A stretch of DNA of 39,639 nucleotides from RGIG4103 sp045644605 (GCA_045644605.1 JAZRHB010000020.1:1-39639), one strand, 5' to 3'. Shown: positions 14,997 to 22,927, counted from the first letter of the stretch. Numbers and translations are program-made. The notes: generated by a model not told the origin, from the sequence alone.

Positions 14997-16361
14997 ATGT
15001 CAAACGTATCGGCAATCATTCTGGCTGCAGGTGCAGGAACAAGAATGAAATCTGCTTATTCCAAGGTTGTACATAAGGTTTGCGGCACACCGCTTGTAGA
15101 GTGGGTGTATAACGCTGGGAAAGAAGCGGGTGTTACAAAAACGGTTGTGGTAGTCGGTCATAAATCCGAACAGGTAATAGGTTGTTTAGGGGAAAATAAA
15201 CTATATGCCATGCAGGACAAACAGCTTGGTACAGGCCACGCAGTAATGTGTGCTATACCACAGCTTGATGATGGCGGGTGTGTGCTTGTTCTTTCGGGGG
15301 ACGTACCTCTTATAACAAGTGAAACGCTTGAATCAGCAATTGAATATCATTCGGAAAACAGACTGGCAGCAACAGTAATAACAGCAGAAGTTGAAAATCC
15401 GTTTGGTTACGGCAGAATAATCCGTAACGAAACAGGCGACGTAAAATGTATTGTTGAAGAAAAAGATGCGGTAGGAGCACAAAAACTTGTAACGGAAATA
15501 AATTCCGGACTTTATTGTTTTGATACGGGACTGCTCCGTGCGGCACTTTCCGAGCTTACAACAAAAAATGCGCAGGGTGAGTATTATCTTACAGATACAA
15601 TCGAAATTCTTATTAAAACCGGTTATACAGTGGGCGCATATAAAATGACTGATAATCAGGAAATTATGGGCATCAATGACCGTGTTCAGCTTGCCGAGGC
15701 AGAAAGCGTTATGAGAAGACGCATAGCTGAAAAGCATATGAGAAACGGCGTTACAATTATTGACCCCAATTCTACATATATCGGTCCTTATGTGCAGATT
15801 GAACACGACAGCGTAATTTTGCCGGGAACAATCCTTGAAGGAAAAACCGTAATCGGTGAAGAATGTGAAATAGGTCCATCAAGCCGCATTTCTGACAGTG
15901 TTGTAGGTTGTGGAAGTACAGTTGAAAATTCGGTTATAAAAGAAAGCAACATCGGTTCAAACGTAAAAATAGGCCCGTTTGCATATATCCGACCCAACTG
16001 CAAGGTGGCGGATAACGTAAAAGTCGGCGATTTTGTTGAACTTAAAAATTCAAATATTGACAGCGGCACAAAAATTTCGCATCTTACATATGTTGGCGAC
16101 AGTGATGTCGGTAAAAACGTAAACTTCGGATGCGGAACGGTAACCGTTAATTACGACAGTAAAAAGAAACACCGCACAACAATAGGGGATAATGCGTTTA
16201 TCGGCTGTAATACAAACCTTGTTGCACCGGTTGAAGTCGGACGTGGCGCATATACGGCGGCAGGCTCAACAATAACGGAAAATGTGCCGGAAGATGCTCT
16301 GTCTATAGCAAGAAACCGTCAGGTTAATAAAGAAAACTGGGTAAAAAACAAAAAGTTTTGA
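14997..16361 (+). CDS. glmU: Bifunctional GlmU: GlcN-1-P acetyltransferase / GlcNAc-1-P uridylyltransferase
   Basis: GlmU makes UDP-GlcNAc, the precursor of peptidoglycan, in two steps in the cytosol. The 454-residue protein has an N-terminal uridylyltransferase domain (LAAGAGTRMKS at residues 9-19, QLGTGHAV, LSGDVPL) and a C-terminal left-handed beta-helix acetyltransferase domain of hexapeptide repeats (PFAYIRP, GDFVELKNSNI, HLTYVGDSDVG, GCNTNLVAPVEVG). Length matches the family (about 455). ATG 14997 has GGAGGA 7 bases upstream and gives the usual N-terminus; the open frame extends 84 bases further upstream, but that part contains the promoter. prs follows under its own promoter, a gene pair common in Bacillota. 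Confidence 0.96.
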   Translation: MSNVSAIILAAGAGTRMKSAYSKVVHKVCGTPLVEWVYNAGKEAGVTKTVVVVGHKSEQVIGCLGENKLYAMQDKQLGTGHAVMCAIPQLDDGGCVLVLSGDVPLITSETLESAIEYHSENRLAATVITAEVENPFGYGRIIRNETGDVKCIVEEKDAVGAQKLVTEINSGLYCFDTGLLRAALSELTTKNAQGEYYLTDTIEILIKTGYTVGAYKMTDNQEIMGINDRVQLAEAESVMRRRIAEKHMRNGVTIIDPNSTYIGPYVQIEHDSVILPGTILEGKTVIGEECEIGPSSRISDSVVGCGSTVENSVIKESNIGSNVKIGPFAYIRPNCKVADNVKVGDFVELKNSNIDSGTKISHLTYVGDSDVGKNVNFGCGTVTVNYDSKKKHRTTIGDNAFIGCNTNLVAPVEVGRGAYTAAGSTITENVPEDALSIARNRQVNKENWVKNKKF

Positions 16362-16368
16362 CTATTTA

Positions 16369-16397
16369 TTGACATTTTTTTTAAATACATATATAAT
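16369..16397 (+). promoter_or_regulatory. Promoter of prs
   Basis: Consensus TTGACA (16369-16374) and TATAAT (16392-16397) are 17 bases apart, starting 8 bases after the glmU stop. Confidence 0.9.
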
Positions 16398-16432
16398 TAA
16401 TACATAAGAGTAATTTATAGGAGTGATTTCTA

Positions 16433-17446
16433 ATGGTGGCCACCCACGGTAAAAACATTAAAATTTTCGCAGGTAATTCGCACAAGAAACTTGCAAAGGA
16501 CATAGCAGCGAAGTTACATGTTCCGCTTGGCAACTCAGAAGTAAAGGTTTTCAGTGACGGGGAAGTTTATGTTAATATAAATGAATCTGTTCGTGGTTCC
16601 GAAATTTTTATTATCCAGTCAACTTGTGACCCGGTTAATGATAATATAATGGAACTTCTCATTATGATTGATGCATTCAAAAGAGCATCTGCAGCACGTA
16701 TAACAGCAGTGCTTCCGTATTTTGGTTATGCACGTCAGGACAGAAAAGCAAAAGCACGTGACCCAATTTCTGCAAAACTTGTTGCGGATATTATAACAAC
16801 TGCAGGTGCAGACAGAGTTCTTACAATAGACCTCCACGCTCCGCAAATTCAGGGATTTTTCAACATTCCGGTTGACCATCTCCTTGGTGTGCCGCTTCTT
16901 GCAAATTACTTCAAAGCTAAATATAAAGAGGATATTGAAAATGTGTGTGTTGTTTCACCTGACCACGGTAGCGTAGGTAGAGCACGTCAGTTTGCACAGA
17001 GACTTAAAGTTCCTTTTGCAATTGTTGATAAACGCCGTCCGAAACCGAATTCATGTGAAGTTATGAGCATCATTGGTGATATTAAAGGTAAACACTGTAT
17101 CATGGTTGATGATATGATTGACACAGCAGGAACAATTACAGCAGGAGCAAGCGCTCTTATGGAAAGAGGAGCAATTGATGTAGTTGCAGCTTGTACACAC
17201 GGTGTACTTTCAGGTCCGGCTATTCAGCGTCTTTACGAATCCTGCATCAAAGAAGTTGTAATGCTTGACACAGTACCGCTTAAGAAAAGCAAAATGATTG
17301 ATAAATTCAAAATTCTCTCCGTTGCACCTATCTGCGCGGAAGCAATCACAAGAATTTATGGCGATATTCCTGTCAGCCCGCTTTACAACGAAACAAATGA
17401 TGCAAAAGCACAGGAAGCACTTGTTCCTGAACTTGAAGAAAAATAA
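16433..17446 (+). CDS. prs: Ribose-phosphate pyrophosphokinase (PRPP synthetase)
   Basis: Prs joins ribose 5-phosphate and ATP to make PRPP, the precursor of nucleotides, His, Trp and NAD. The 337-residue protein shows the class I features: IFAGNSHKKLA at the N-terminus, FSDGEVYVNI, YFGYARQDRKAKARDPISAK (flexible loop), DLHAPQIQGFF and the PRPP-binding loop IMVDDMIDTAGT. It is about 20 residues longer than B. subtilis Prs because of extra residues near the C-terminus (NDAKAQEALVPELEEK). GGAG precedes ATG 16433. The gene is monocistronic, ending at a strong terminator. Confidence 0.96.
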   Translation: MVATHGKNIKIFAGNSHKKLAKDIAAKLHVPLGNSEVKVFSDGEVYVNINESVRGSEIFIIQSTCDPVNDNIMELLIMIDAFKRASAARITAVLPYFGYARQDRKAKARDPISAKLVADIITTAGADRVLTIDLHAPQIQGFFNIPVDHLLGVPLLANYFKAKYKEDIENVCVVSPDHGSVGRARQFAQRLKVPFAIVDKRRPKPNSCEVMSIIGDIKGKHCIMVDDMIDTAGTITAGASALMERGAIDVVAACTHGVLSGPAIQRLYESCIKEVVMLDTVPLKKSKMIDKFKILSVAPICAEAITRIYGDIPVSPLYNETNDAKAQEALVPELEEK

Positions 17447-17460
17447 TAATAATTACATAC

Positions 17461-17497
17461 AAAAAACCGCAAGAGGAAAAATCTTGTGGTTTTTTTA
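17461..17497 (+). terminator. Terminator of prs
   Basis: The stem ACCGCAAGA...TCTTGTGGT is flanked by six A before and seven T after. Confidence 0.9.
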
Positions 17498-17524
17498 TAG
17501 AGAACCACATCCCCGACAGCCCGT

Positions 17525-17554
17525 AAAAAAACCGACGAAAACGTCGGCTTTTTT
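17525..17554. terminator. Terminator after the broken minus-strand gene
   Basis: CCGACG-AAAA-CGTCGG lies between an A-run and a T-run, directly after the TAA of the minus-strand pseudogene. It can also stop leftover prs transcripts. Confidence 0.85.
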
Positions 17555-17864
17555 ATTCAATGATATAGTAACTCTGTTTTGCCATTTCTTTTTTCATAAG
17601 TTTCATTTTTTGCTGAATAAAATCTTCATTAGGTCCTACAAAAATTGCATTATTGATAAAAATATCATATATTTTATTAAGTGTTTCTTCAGCAGTAATT
17701 TCAGGGATGGAATGTTTTTCAATAAGAAGTTGCTGTACTTCGCGGTTAACTTGTTGGGCTAATGTATCATCAAGGACGGAGGCTCTTTTAATAAGCTCGT
17801 GTATTTCAAGATAAAGCTTGCTTACAATCTGTTAGCCGAAACTTCTTTCTTTGTTTTCTTCCAT
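17553..17864 (-). pseudogene. Small helical protein gene interrupted by one in-frame TAA at codon 11
   Basis: On the minus strand, ATG 17864 has a good GGGGG-type ribosome binding site and reads MEENKERSFG, then TAA (17834-17832). The very same frame continues open for 92 more codons to TAA 17555-17553, with a normal-looking soluble helical sequence (QIVSKLYLEIHELIKRA, EITAEETLNKIYDIF, ...QQKMKLMKKEMAKQSYYIIE). No frameshift is needed. No in-frame ATG, GTG or TTG follows the stop until near the end, so an internal restart is unlikely. It is either a recent nonsense mutation, a sequence error, or stop readthrough. I do not recognise the family. Confidence 0.65.
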
Positions 17865-17882
17865 CTTAATTCCCCCTAAATT

Positions 17883-18041
17883 AAAAAAGTGCACCAGCAA
17901 AGCTGATGCACAAAAAACGCATGCTTGCTGATGCGACTCAGTTTTCCCAACACAAAAGTGAAGCGAAAGAGCATGCATTTTTATCAAAGATAAAAATGCC
18001 CACTTTAGTGCTGGATAATACATATTAAACTGAGTCGCATC
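17883..18041 (-). ncRNA. Candidate structured small RNA with its own promoter and terminator
   Basis: On the minus strand the promoter at 18073-18045 would start a transcript near 18038-18041. The transcript folds as a long rod. The outer 16-bp perfect stem is 18042-18027 with 17944-17929. A middle stem is 18014-18001 with 17960-17947 (12 of 14 pairs), and an inner 11-bp stem is 17999-17989 with 17985-17975 closed by 3 bases. Asymmetric internal loops separate the stems (12 against 2, and 1 against 14 bases). A separate stem, 17911-17902 with 17898-17889 (fully paired counting one G-U), then TTTTTT at 17888-17883, is a textbook terminator. Length is about 155 bases. No match to a known RNA class is claimed. 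The 6S-like rod shape is only suggestive, and a palindromic mobile element or a leader for the broken gene downstream are alternatives. Confidence 0.5.
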
Positions 18042-18044
18042 ATT

Positions 18045-18073
18045 ATTATATCACAAAAGAAATGAATTTACAA
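18045..18073 (-). promoter_or_regulatory. Promoter of the candidate small RNA
   Basis: On the minus strand TTGTAA (18073-18068) and TATAAT (18050-18045) are 17 bases apart. The expected start falls at the first base pairs of the long hairpin. Confidence 0.65.
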
Positions 18074-18086
18074 GAGGAAAATAAAA

Positions 18087-18193
18087 AAGCCTTCCCCTTG
18101 AGGGGAAGGGGGACCGCAATAGCGGTGGATGAGGTGAAAATAAAAACACCTCATCAGTCACTTCGTGACAGCTTCTCCTCAAGGAGAAGCCTT
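18087..18193. repeat. Palindromic MITE-like intergenic repeat
   Basis: The two 22-base ends (18087-18108 and 18172-18193) are inverted copies matching at 19 of 22 positions, and each end is itself a hairpin (CTTCCCCTTGAGGGGAAG; CTTCTCCTCAAGGAGAAG). The inside carries ATGAGGTG (18129-18136) and CACCTCAT (18047 +100, i.e. 18147-18154) as a second inverted pair. This matches, from memory, a palindromic repeat scattered between genes in many gut Clostridia. It codes for nothing. Confidence 0.75.
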
Positions 18194-18197
18194 ATAA

Positions 18198-18233
18198 CAA
18201 AATTAAAGCAGATGCATTAACTGCACCTGCTTT
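18198..18233 (-). terminator. Probable terminator of pta-ackA
   Basis: On the minus strand AAAGCAGGTGCA and TGCATCTGCTTT pair at 11 of 12 positions (one G-U) around a 5-base loop, followed by the weak tract AATTTTG, just after the ackA stop. Confidence 0.65.
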
Positions 18234-18249
18234 AATAATTTAATCTGAA

Positions 18250-19449
18250 TTAGCCTTCAACAATTGCTTTTGTATCCATAGCAATCATAAGTTCTTCGTT
18301 TGTAGGAACAACGTAAACTTTAACTTTAGAATCATCTGTGCTGATAAGAGCTTCTTCTCCGCGCATGTCATTTTTAGCAGCGTCAATTTTAACACCCATA
18401 AATTCAAGACCTTCGCAAACGCCAAAACGGATTTCTTTTGTATTTTCACCAATACCTGCTGTAAATACAATTACGTCAACGCCGCCCATTGCAGCTGCAT
18501 AAGCACCGATATAACGTTTAACCTGATAGATAAACATATCAAGTGCAAGCTGTGCACGTTTGTTGCCGCTATCTGCAGCAGCCATAAGGTCACGGAAGTC
18601 ACTGCTTATTCCGGATACACCGTAAACACCGGATTCTTTGTTAAGTGTGTTGATAACTTGTTCAGCAGTCATTGAATATTTATCTTTAAGATATGTAATG
18701 ATAGCCGGGTCAATGTCACCACTTCTTGTACCCATAAGGATACCTGCAAGGGGAGTGAATCCCATTGATGTATCTACAGATTTACCGCAGTCAACTGCAG
18801 CGATGGAAGAACCATTTCCGAGATGAGCTGTAACGATTTTGAGTTCGTCTGCTTTTTTGCCCATAATTTCAGCAACTCTGTTAGAAACATATTTGTGAGA
18901 TGTTCCGTGGAAACCATAACGTCTTACTTTGTATGTTTCATATGCATCGTAAGGAACACCGTACATAAAAGCGTAGTCAGGCATTGTCTGGTGGAAAGCT
19001 GTGTCAAATACAGCAACCTGCGGAACGTTTTTGCCCATTGCTTCTTCACAAGCTTCAATACCGATAAGGTTAGCAGGGTTGTGAAGCGGAGCAAGGTCGA
19101 AACAAGCTTTGATAGCTTCTTTTACGCCGTCGTCGATAAGAACGGAAGATTTAAAAAATTCTCCGCCGTGAACAACACGGTGACCCACTGCAGAAATTTC
19201 TTCAAGAGAAGCAACAACGCCGTGGTCTTTGTTGCAAAGTGCATCAAGCACAAGTGTAATAGCTTTTGTGTGGTTAGGCATAGCTTCTTCAATTTTAACA
19301 GTATCTTTTCCTGCCGGGGTGTGTTTGAGAAGAGAACCTTCAATACCGATTCTTTCACACTGACCTTTTGCAAGAACAGACTGGTCAGCCATATCAATAA
19401 GCTGATATTTAAGAGAAGAACTACCTGCGTTAATAACTAATATTTTCAT
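18250..19449 (-). CDS. ackA: Acetate kinase
   Basis: Acetate kinase turns acetyl phosphate and ADP into acetate and ATP, the energy-yielding last step of acetate fermentation. The 399-residue protein starts MKILVINAGSSSLKYQLI, the family N-terminal phosphate-binding signature. Other family segments are GHRVVHGGE, VFDTAFHQTMP, RRYGFHGTSHKYV, HLGNGSSIAAV (phosphate-binding), MGTRSGDIDP and FTAGIGENTKEIR. AGGAGG precedes the ATG. It is the second gene of a pta-ackA operon, 25 bases after pta, the usual arrangement. Confidence 0.97.
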   Translation of the reverse strand: MKILVINAGSSSLKYQLIDMADQSVLAKGQCERIGIEGSLLKHTPAGKDTVKIEEAMPNHTKAITLVLDALCNKDHGVVASLEEISAVGHRVVHGGEFFKSSVLIDDGVKEAIKACFDLAPLHNPANLIGIEACEEAMGKNVPQVAVFDTAFHQTMPDYAFMYGVPYDAYETYKVRRYGFHGTSHKYVSNRVAEIMGKKADELKIVTAHLGNGSSIAAVDCGKSVDTSMGFTPLAGILMGTRSGDIDPAIITYLKDKYSMTAEQVINTLNKESGVYGVSGISSDFRDLMAAADSGNKRAQLALDMFIYQVKRYIGAYAAAMGGVDVIVFTAGIGENTKEIRFGVCEGLEFMGVKIDAAKNDMRGEEALISTDDSKVKVYVVPTNEELMIAMDTKAIVEG

Positions 19450-19474
19450 TGTAATTTCCTCCTACAATTATTTC

Positions 19475-20476
19475 TTATTTCTGAGCCTGAGCCTGAACAC
19501 ATGTGATAGCAACAACACCAACGATATCTTCAGCAGAGCATCCTCTGGAAAGGTCATTGATAGGCATTGCAATACCCTGTGTTACCGGACCGTAAGCTTC
19601 AGCTTTTGCAAGTCTTTGAACAAGTTTGTAACCGATGTTGCCTGCATCAAGGTCAGGGAAAACAAGAACATTTGCTTTACCTGCAACTGCAGAATCGGGA
19701 GCTTTGGATGAACCAACGGAAGGAACGATAGCAGCATCAAGCTGAAGTTCACCGTCAACTTTAAGGTTCGGGTTGTTAGCTTTGCAGATTGCAGTAGCTT
19801 CAACAACTTTATCAACATCGGCATGTTTAGCGCTGCCTTTTGTAGAGTGAGAAAGCATTGCAACAATAGCTTCGCTTTCAGCAAGAAGTTCAAAAGATTC
19901 AGCTGAGCAAGCAGCAATTGCAGCAAGTTTTTCCGGGTCAGGATTCTGTTCAAGTCCGCTGTCTGCGAAAATGAATGTGCCGTTTGCGCCATATTCGCAA
20001 TCCGGAACAACCATTACGAAGAATGCGGAAACAAGTTTAACTCCCGGTTTTGTTTTGATAATCTGAAGACTCGGACGAAGTGTGTTAGCTGTTGAATGGC
20101 AGGCACCTGAAACAACACCGTCAGCATCGCCGGCTTTAACCATAAGACAAGCATAGTACATGTAATCGCCAAGTGCAGTTTCTTTAGCCTGTTCGTATGT
20201 TAAACCTTTGCTTTTACGAAGTTCAACGAAAAGGTTTAAGTATTCTTCAGTTTTTTCGTATGTAAAGGGGTTGATAACAGTAGCTTTGGAAACGTCAAGT
20301 CCTTTGCTGTTTGCTTCAACTTCTTCAGGTGTGCCGATGATAATAATATTTGCAATGTCTTCTTTTAAAATGATTTCGGCAGCTTCCCATGTTCTTCTGT
20401 CCATAGATTCGGGAAGAACAATGGTTTTCTTATCCTGTTTAGCCCTTTCTTTTATTCTTTCAAGAAAATTACTCAT
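19475..20476 (-). CDS. pta: Phosphate acetyltransferase
   Basis: Pta converts acetyl-CoA and phosphate to acetyl phosphate and CoA, feeding acetate kinase. The 333-residue length is that of the short clostridial type without the N-terminal DRTGG domain. Family motifs include IVLPESMDRRTWEAA, DGVVSGACHSTANTLRP, FADSGLEQNPDPEKLAAIA, MLSHSTKGSA, KVDGELQLDAAIVP, VLVFPDLDAGNIGYK and GPVTQGIAMPINDLSRG. I chose the ATG at 20476 because AAGGAG sits 8 bases upstream; the open frame continues to 20521, but that extension covers the promoter. It diverges from tmcAL. Confidence 0.96.
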   Translation of the reverse strand: MSNFLERIKERAKQDKKTIVLPESMDRRTWEAAEIILKEDIANIIIIGTPEEVEANSKGLDVSKATVINPFTYEKTEEYLNLFVELRKSKGLTYEQAKETALGDYMYYACLMVKAGDADGVVSGACHSTANTLRPSLQIIKTKPGVKLVSAFFVMVVPDCEYGANGTFIFADSGLEQNPDPEKLAAIAACSAESFELLAESEAIVAMLSHSTKGSAKHADVDKVVEATAICKANNPNLKVDGELQLDAAIVPSVGSSKAPDSAVAGKANVLVFPDLDAGNIGYKLVQRLAKAEAYGPVTQGIAMPINDLSRGCSAEDIVGVVAITCVQAQAQK

Positions 20477-20509
20477 ATTGCATACTCCTTTGCATTTTAT
20501 AATAATACC

Positions 20510-20538
20510 ATTATACAACAAAATTTCTTTGTATACAA
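20510..20538 (-). promoter_or_regulatory. Promoter of pta-ackA
   Basis: On the minus strand TTGTAT (20538-20533) and TATAAT (20515-20510) are 17 bases apart, 34 bases before the pta start. Confidence 0.75.
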
Positions 20539-20557
20539 TATTTTTTTTGAAAAAAGT

Positions 20558-20598
20558 TTGTATTTTATATAAATTTGTGTTAATATGTATATATTAAC
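20558..20598 (+). promoter_or_regulatory. Possible tmcAL promoter with overlapping palindrome
   Basis: TTGTAT (20558-20563) and TAATAT (20581-20586) are 17 bases apart. The -10 lies in a palindrome, GTTAATAT-GTAT-ATATTAAC (20579-20598), that could be an operator. Both calls are weak because the region is very AT-rich. Confidence 0.35.
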
Positions 20599-20658
20599 CA
20601 CATAAAATTGGACATTTTGTGCATTATTATTTTAGATTAACATAAGGAACGTTGTTAT

Positions 20659-21804
20659 ATGAAAGTATGCGGCATAGTTGCGGAGTATAATCCGCTTCAT
20701 TCGGGACACAAATTTCATATAAAAAGGTCAAAAGAGCTTACCGGTGCAGATAGCATTGTAGCCGTTATGTCGGGAAGCTTTACCCAAAGGGGAGAAGTGG
20801 CATCTTTTAATAAGTGGATAAGGGCAAAATCTGCCATATCGGCAGGGGTAAACCTTGTGGTTGAACTTCCGTTTTGTTTTGCCTCGGCTCCTGCAGAAAT
20901 TTTTGCCGGTGGGGCAATAAGACTTCTTGAAAATATCGGGTGCGACTATGTATCATTTGGCAGCGAAACGGGTGATATTGAAAAGCTTAAAGCTATGTTA
21001 AAATCACAGGAAACAGGAATAAATGAATATCTTGCAGAAGGTAAAAGCTATTCATTGGCAATAGCCGCAGCAATGGGCACAGATTTTACCCCTAACGACA
21101 TACTTGCACTTGAGTATTTAAAAGCTATAGATAAATATAACCTCAATATAACTCCGTTTACAGTAAAACGTGAGGGCGGGGGATATAACAGCGAAAATGT
21201 GGAGGATAAATACATCAGTGCCAAAGCTTGCAGAAAACTTATTTCTGAAAAGGATTTTGATGCGCTTAAAAAATATATGCCCGCATTTAATGTTTATAAA
21301 TCGGCGCTTGAAGAGGGAAGATATACTGAACCCGATATTCTTGGCACACTTTTTGCAGGGCTTATCCGCGCAGGAAGAATTGACCTTGCAAATGTCGCAT
21401 ATGTAACAGAAGGCATTGAAAACCGTATTGCAAAAGCCGCACAGAAATACGGCAGTTTGTCGGATATAGTGGCGGCAGTAAAAACCAAACGCTATACACA
21501 TACAAGAATTATGAGAATAATTTCGTGTATGATGATGGGACTTACAAAAGAAAAGCTTGACGGATTTGTGTCGTCGGGCGCAACATATATTCGTGTGCTT
21601 GCGGCGGATGAAATAGGCACAAAGCTTATGAAAGAAATAAAGAAAAATTCGCACTTGCCGATAATAACAAATCTTGGCGGCGAAGATATAAACGAAATGC
21701 TCTCGTTTGATATTGTGGCAACTGATTTGCAGGCACTTGCAATGGTAAACCCGGATTATCGCAGTGCAAACGAAGACTATACACATTTTTTTGAAAGGAT
21801 ATGA
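20659..21804 (+). CDS. tmcAL: tRNA(Met) cytidine acetate ligase TmcAL
   Basis: TmcAL (YlbM) uses ATP and acetate to make N4-acetylcytidine at the wobble base of elongator tRNA-Met. The 381-residue protein has the family N-terminus GIVAEYNPLHSGHKFHI, holding the nucleotidyltransferase HxGH motif at His14-Gly16-His17, followed by VAVMSGSFTQRGEVA and the GGGYNSEN region. Using acetate directly fits its position divergent from pta-ackA, although this may be coincidence. The start context has AAGGAA 12 bases before the ATG. Confidence 0.93.
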   Translation: MKVCGIVAEYNPLHSGHKFHIKRSKELTGADSIVAVMSGSFTQRGEVASFNKWIRAKSAISAGVNLVVELPFCFASAPAEIFAGGAIRLLENIGCDYVSFGSETGDIEKLKAMLKSQETGINEYLAEGKSYSLAIAAAMGTDFTPNDILALEYLKAIDKYNLNITPFTVKREGGGYNSENVEDKYISAKACRKLISEKDFDALKKYMPAFNVYKSALEEGRYTEPDILGTLFAGLIRAGRIDLANVAYVTEGIENRIAKAAQKYGSLSDIVAAVKTKRYTHTRIMRIISCMMMGLTKEKLDGFVSSGATYIRVLAADEIGTKLMKEIKKNSHLPIITNLGGEDINEMLSFDIVATDLQALAMVNPDYRSANEDYTHFFERI

Positions 21805-21810
21805 CCATAC

Positions 21811-22752
21811 TTGACAGCATTTATAGGCGGATTTGAAGCGGTACTTTCGGTATTTATGCTTCTTGTCCTTGGATTTGTACTTACAGTAAAAGGAAAAATA
21901 AATAAAACGGTTGGTGTGTTTATGACGTGGCTCGTTATCAACATAACCTCTCCGCTTAACATATTCACAAGCGTAATGGAATCATTTTCGCCGTCGGAAG
22001 TTGTGAACATACCCAAATATGTTGCCATCCCGCTTATGTCCCACATTCTTGGATTTGTGGCAGGATTTATTCTTGTGAAAATTTTTAAAATTGAAAGAAA
22101 ATACGCAGGCTCACTTATCGTAATGACATCGCTTAACAATACAATTTTTATGGGACTTCCCGTAAACCTTGCAATGTTCGGTCAGGAAAGTGTACCGTTT
22201 GTGCTTTATTATTATATGTCAAATATGGCGTTGTTCTGGACAATAGGGGTAAACATCATTTCGGGAAAAACGGAAAAACAAAAACCGCTTGAAGTAATCA
22301 AAAAGCTTATTCCACCGCCGCTTTACGGAATGTTTGCCGGAATAATCCTTCTTCTTATCGGTACATATATAACACCGGTTAAATTGCCGGATTTCGTAAT
22401 GAAAACCTTTGATTCGGTAGGTTCAATGACAACACCAATTGCAATGATGTATATTGGTTTTGTGCTTGCCGATAAAGGTCTTAAAAACATTAAATTTGAT
22501 AAAAATATTGTACTTGGACTTTGTGCGCGTTTTATAGTAGGTCCCGCAATCGCAATTGCGCTTTATTCGTTTATTCCAATGGAACCGATTATGCGAAACG
22601 TGTTTACAGTTCAGGCGTTTATGCCGGTAATGGCAACGCAGTCCATTGTAGCGGAACGCTATGGTGCAGACCCGTATTTTCCGGCGGTAATGGTTTCGGT
22701 TTCAACCATTGTAAGCCTTATAATACTGCCACTTGTAAAAGTATGTTTATAA
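21811..22752 (+). CDS. AEC family transporter
   Basis: This 313-residue membrane protein has about ten hydrophobic segments in the two-part arrangement of the auxin efflux carrier (AEC) family. Bacterial members move small organic anions such as malate or malonate. Family patterns include VLSVFMLLVLGFVLTVKGKI at the N-terminus, NNTIFMGLPVNLAMFG, TIGVNIIS and the C-terminal VFTVQAFMPVMATQSIVAERYG. The likely start is TTG 21811, 6 bases after the tmcAL stop, with GAAAGGA 11 bases upstream; an ATG at 21801 is in another frame. It is probably cotranscribed with tmcAL. The substrate is unknown. Confidence 0.88.
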   Translation: MTAFIGGFEAVLSVFMLLVLGFVLTVKGKINKTVGVFMTWLVINITSPLNIFTSVMESFSPSEVVNIPKYVAIPLMSHILGFVAGFILVKIFKIERKYAGSLIVMTSLNNTIFMGLPVNLAMFGQESVPFVLYYYMSNMALFWTIGVNIISGKTEKQKPLEVIKKLIPPPLYGMFAGIILLLIGTYITPVKLPDFVMKTFDSVGSMTTPIAMMYIGFVLADKGLKNIKFDKNIVLGLCARFIVGPAIAIALYSFIPMEPIMRNVFTVQAFMPVMATQSIVAERYGADPYFPAVMVSVSTIVSLIILPLVKVCL

Positions 22753-22756
22753 AAAT

Positions 22757-22797
22757 AAATATCCCCTCGTTATTATTGAACGAGGGGATATTTTTAT
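22757..22797 (+). terminator. Terminator of tmcAL and the AEC gene
   Basis: ATATCCCCTCG and CGAGGGGATAT form a perfect 11-bp stem followed by TTTTTA. Confidence 0.9.
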
Positions 22798-22810
22798 GAG
22801 AAAATGTGTA

Positions 22811-22927
22811 TTAATAATCAGTAATTCTGTCCACTATAACCGCCGCCTCCGCTCTTGTTGTATTACCAAACGGATTGATTGTAAGGTCAGGATTTCCTAA
22901 TTTAGGAAAACATTTCTCTAATTCTTA
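22811..22927 (-). pseudogene. Remnant of an S-layer homology (SLH) domain protein C-terminus
   Basis: On the minus strand a 38-codon open piece ends at TAA 22813-22811. It contains FPKLGNPDLTINPFGNTTRA and then EAAVIVDRITDY. The segment INPFGNTTRAEAAVIVDRI is the end of an SLH domain, the module that anchors proteins to the cell wall polymer. A stop lies directly upstream at 22927, and no start or other SLH parts are seen, so this is the 3' scar of a lost gene. The bases from 22928 to 23039 are AT-rich and show nothing else. Confidence 0.65.

Noticed and set aside
17298..17762. A 154-codon plus-strand open frame overlapping the end of prs
   Set aside because: It is out of frame with prs, runs through two terminators, is Lys/Phe-rich in the way of random AT-rich frames, and lies opposite the interrupted minus-strand gene.
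17929..18042. Calling the long hairpin a 6S RNA or a transposon end
   Set aside because: The rod shape fits 6S only loosely and I see no defining sequence. There are no flanking direct repeats or transposase to support a transposon. Kept only as a candidate small RNA.
18823..19440. A 205-codon open frame opposite ackA
   Set aside because: It is Cys/Asn/Phe/Val-rich shadow sequence antisense to a perfectly conserved acetate kinase, with no ribosome binding site.
21118..21786. A 222-codon open frame opposite tmcAL
   Set aside because: Its composition is very rich in Cys, His and Ile, typical of antisense frames, and tmcAL on the other strand is intact.
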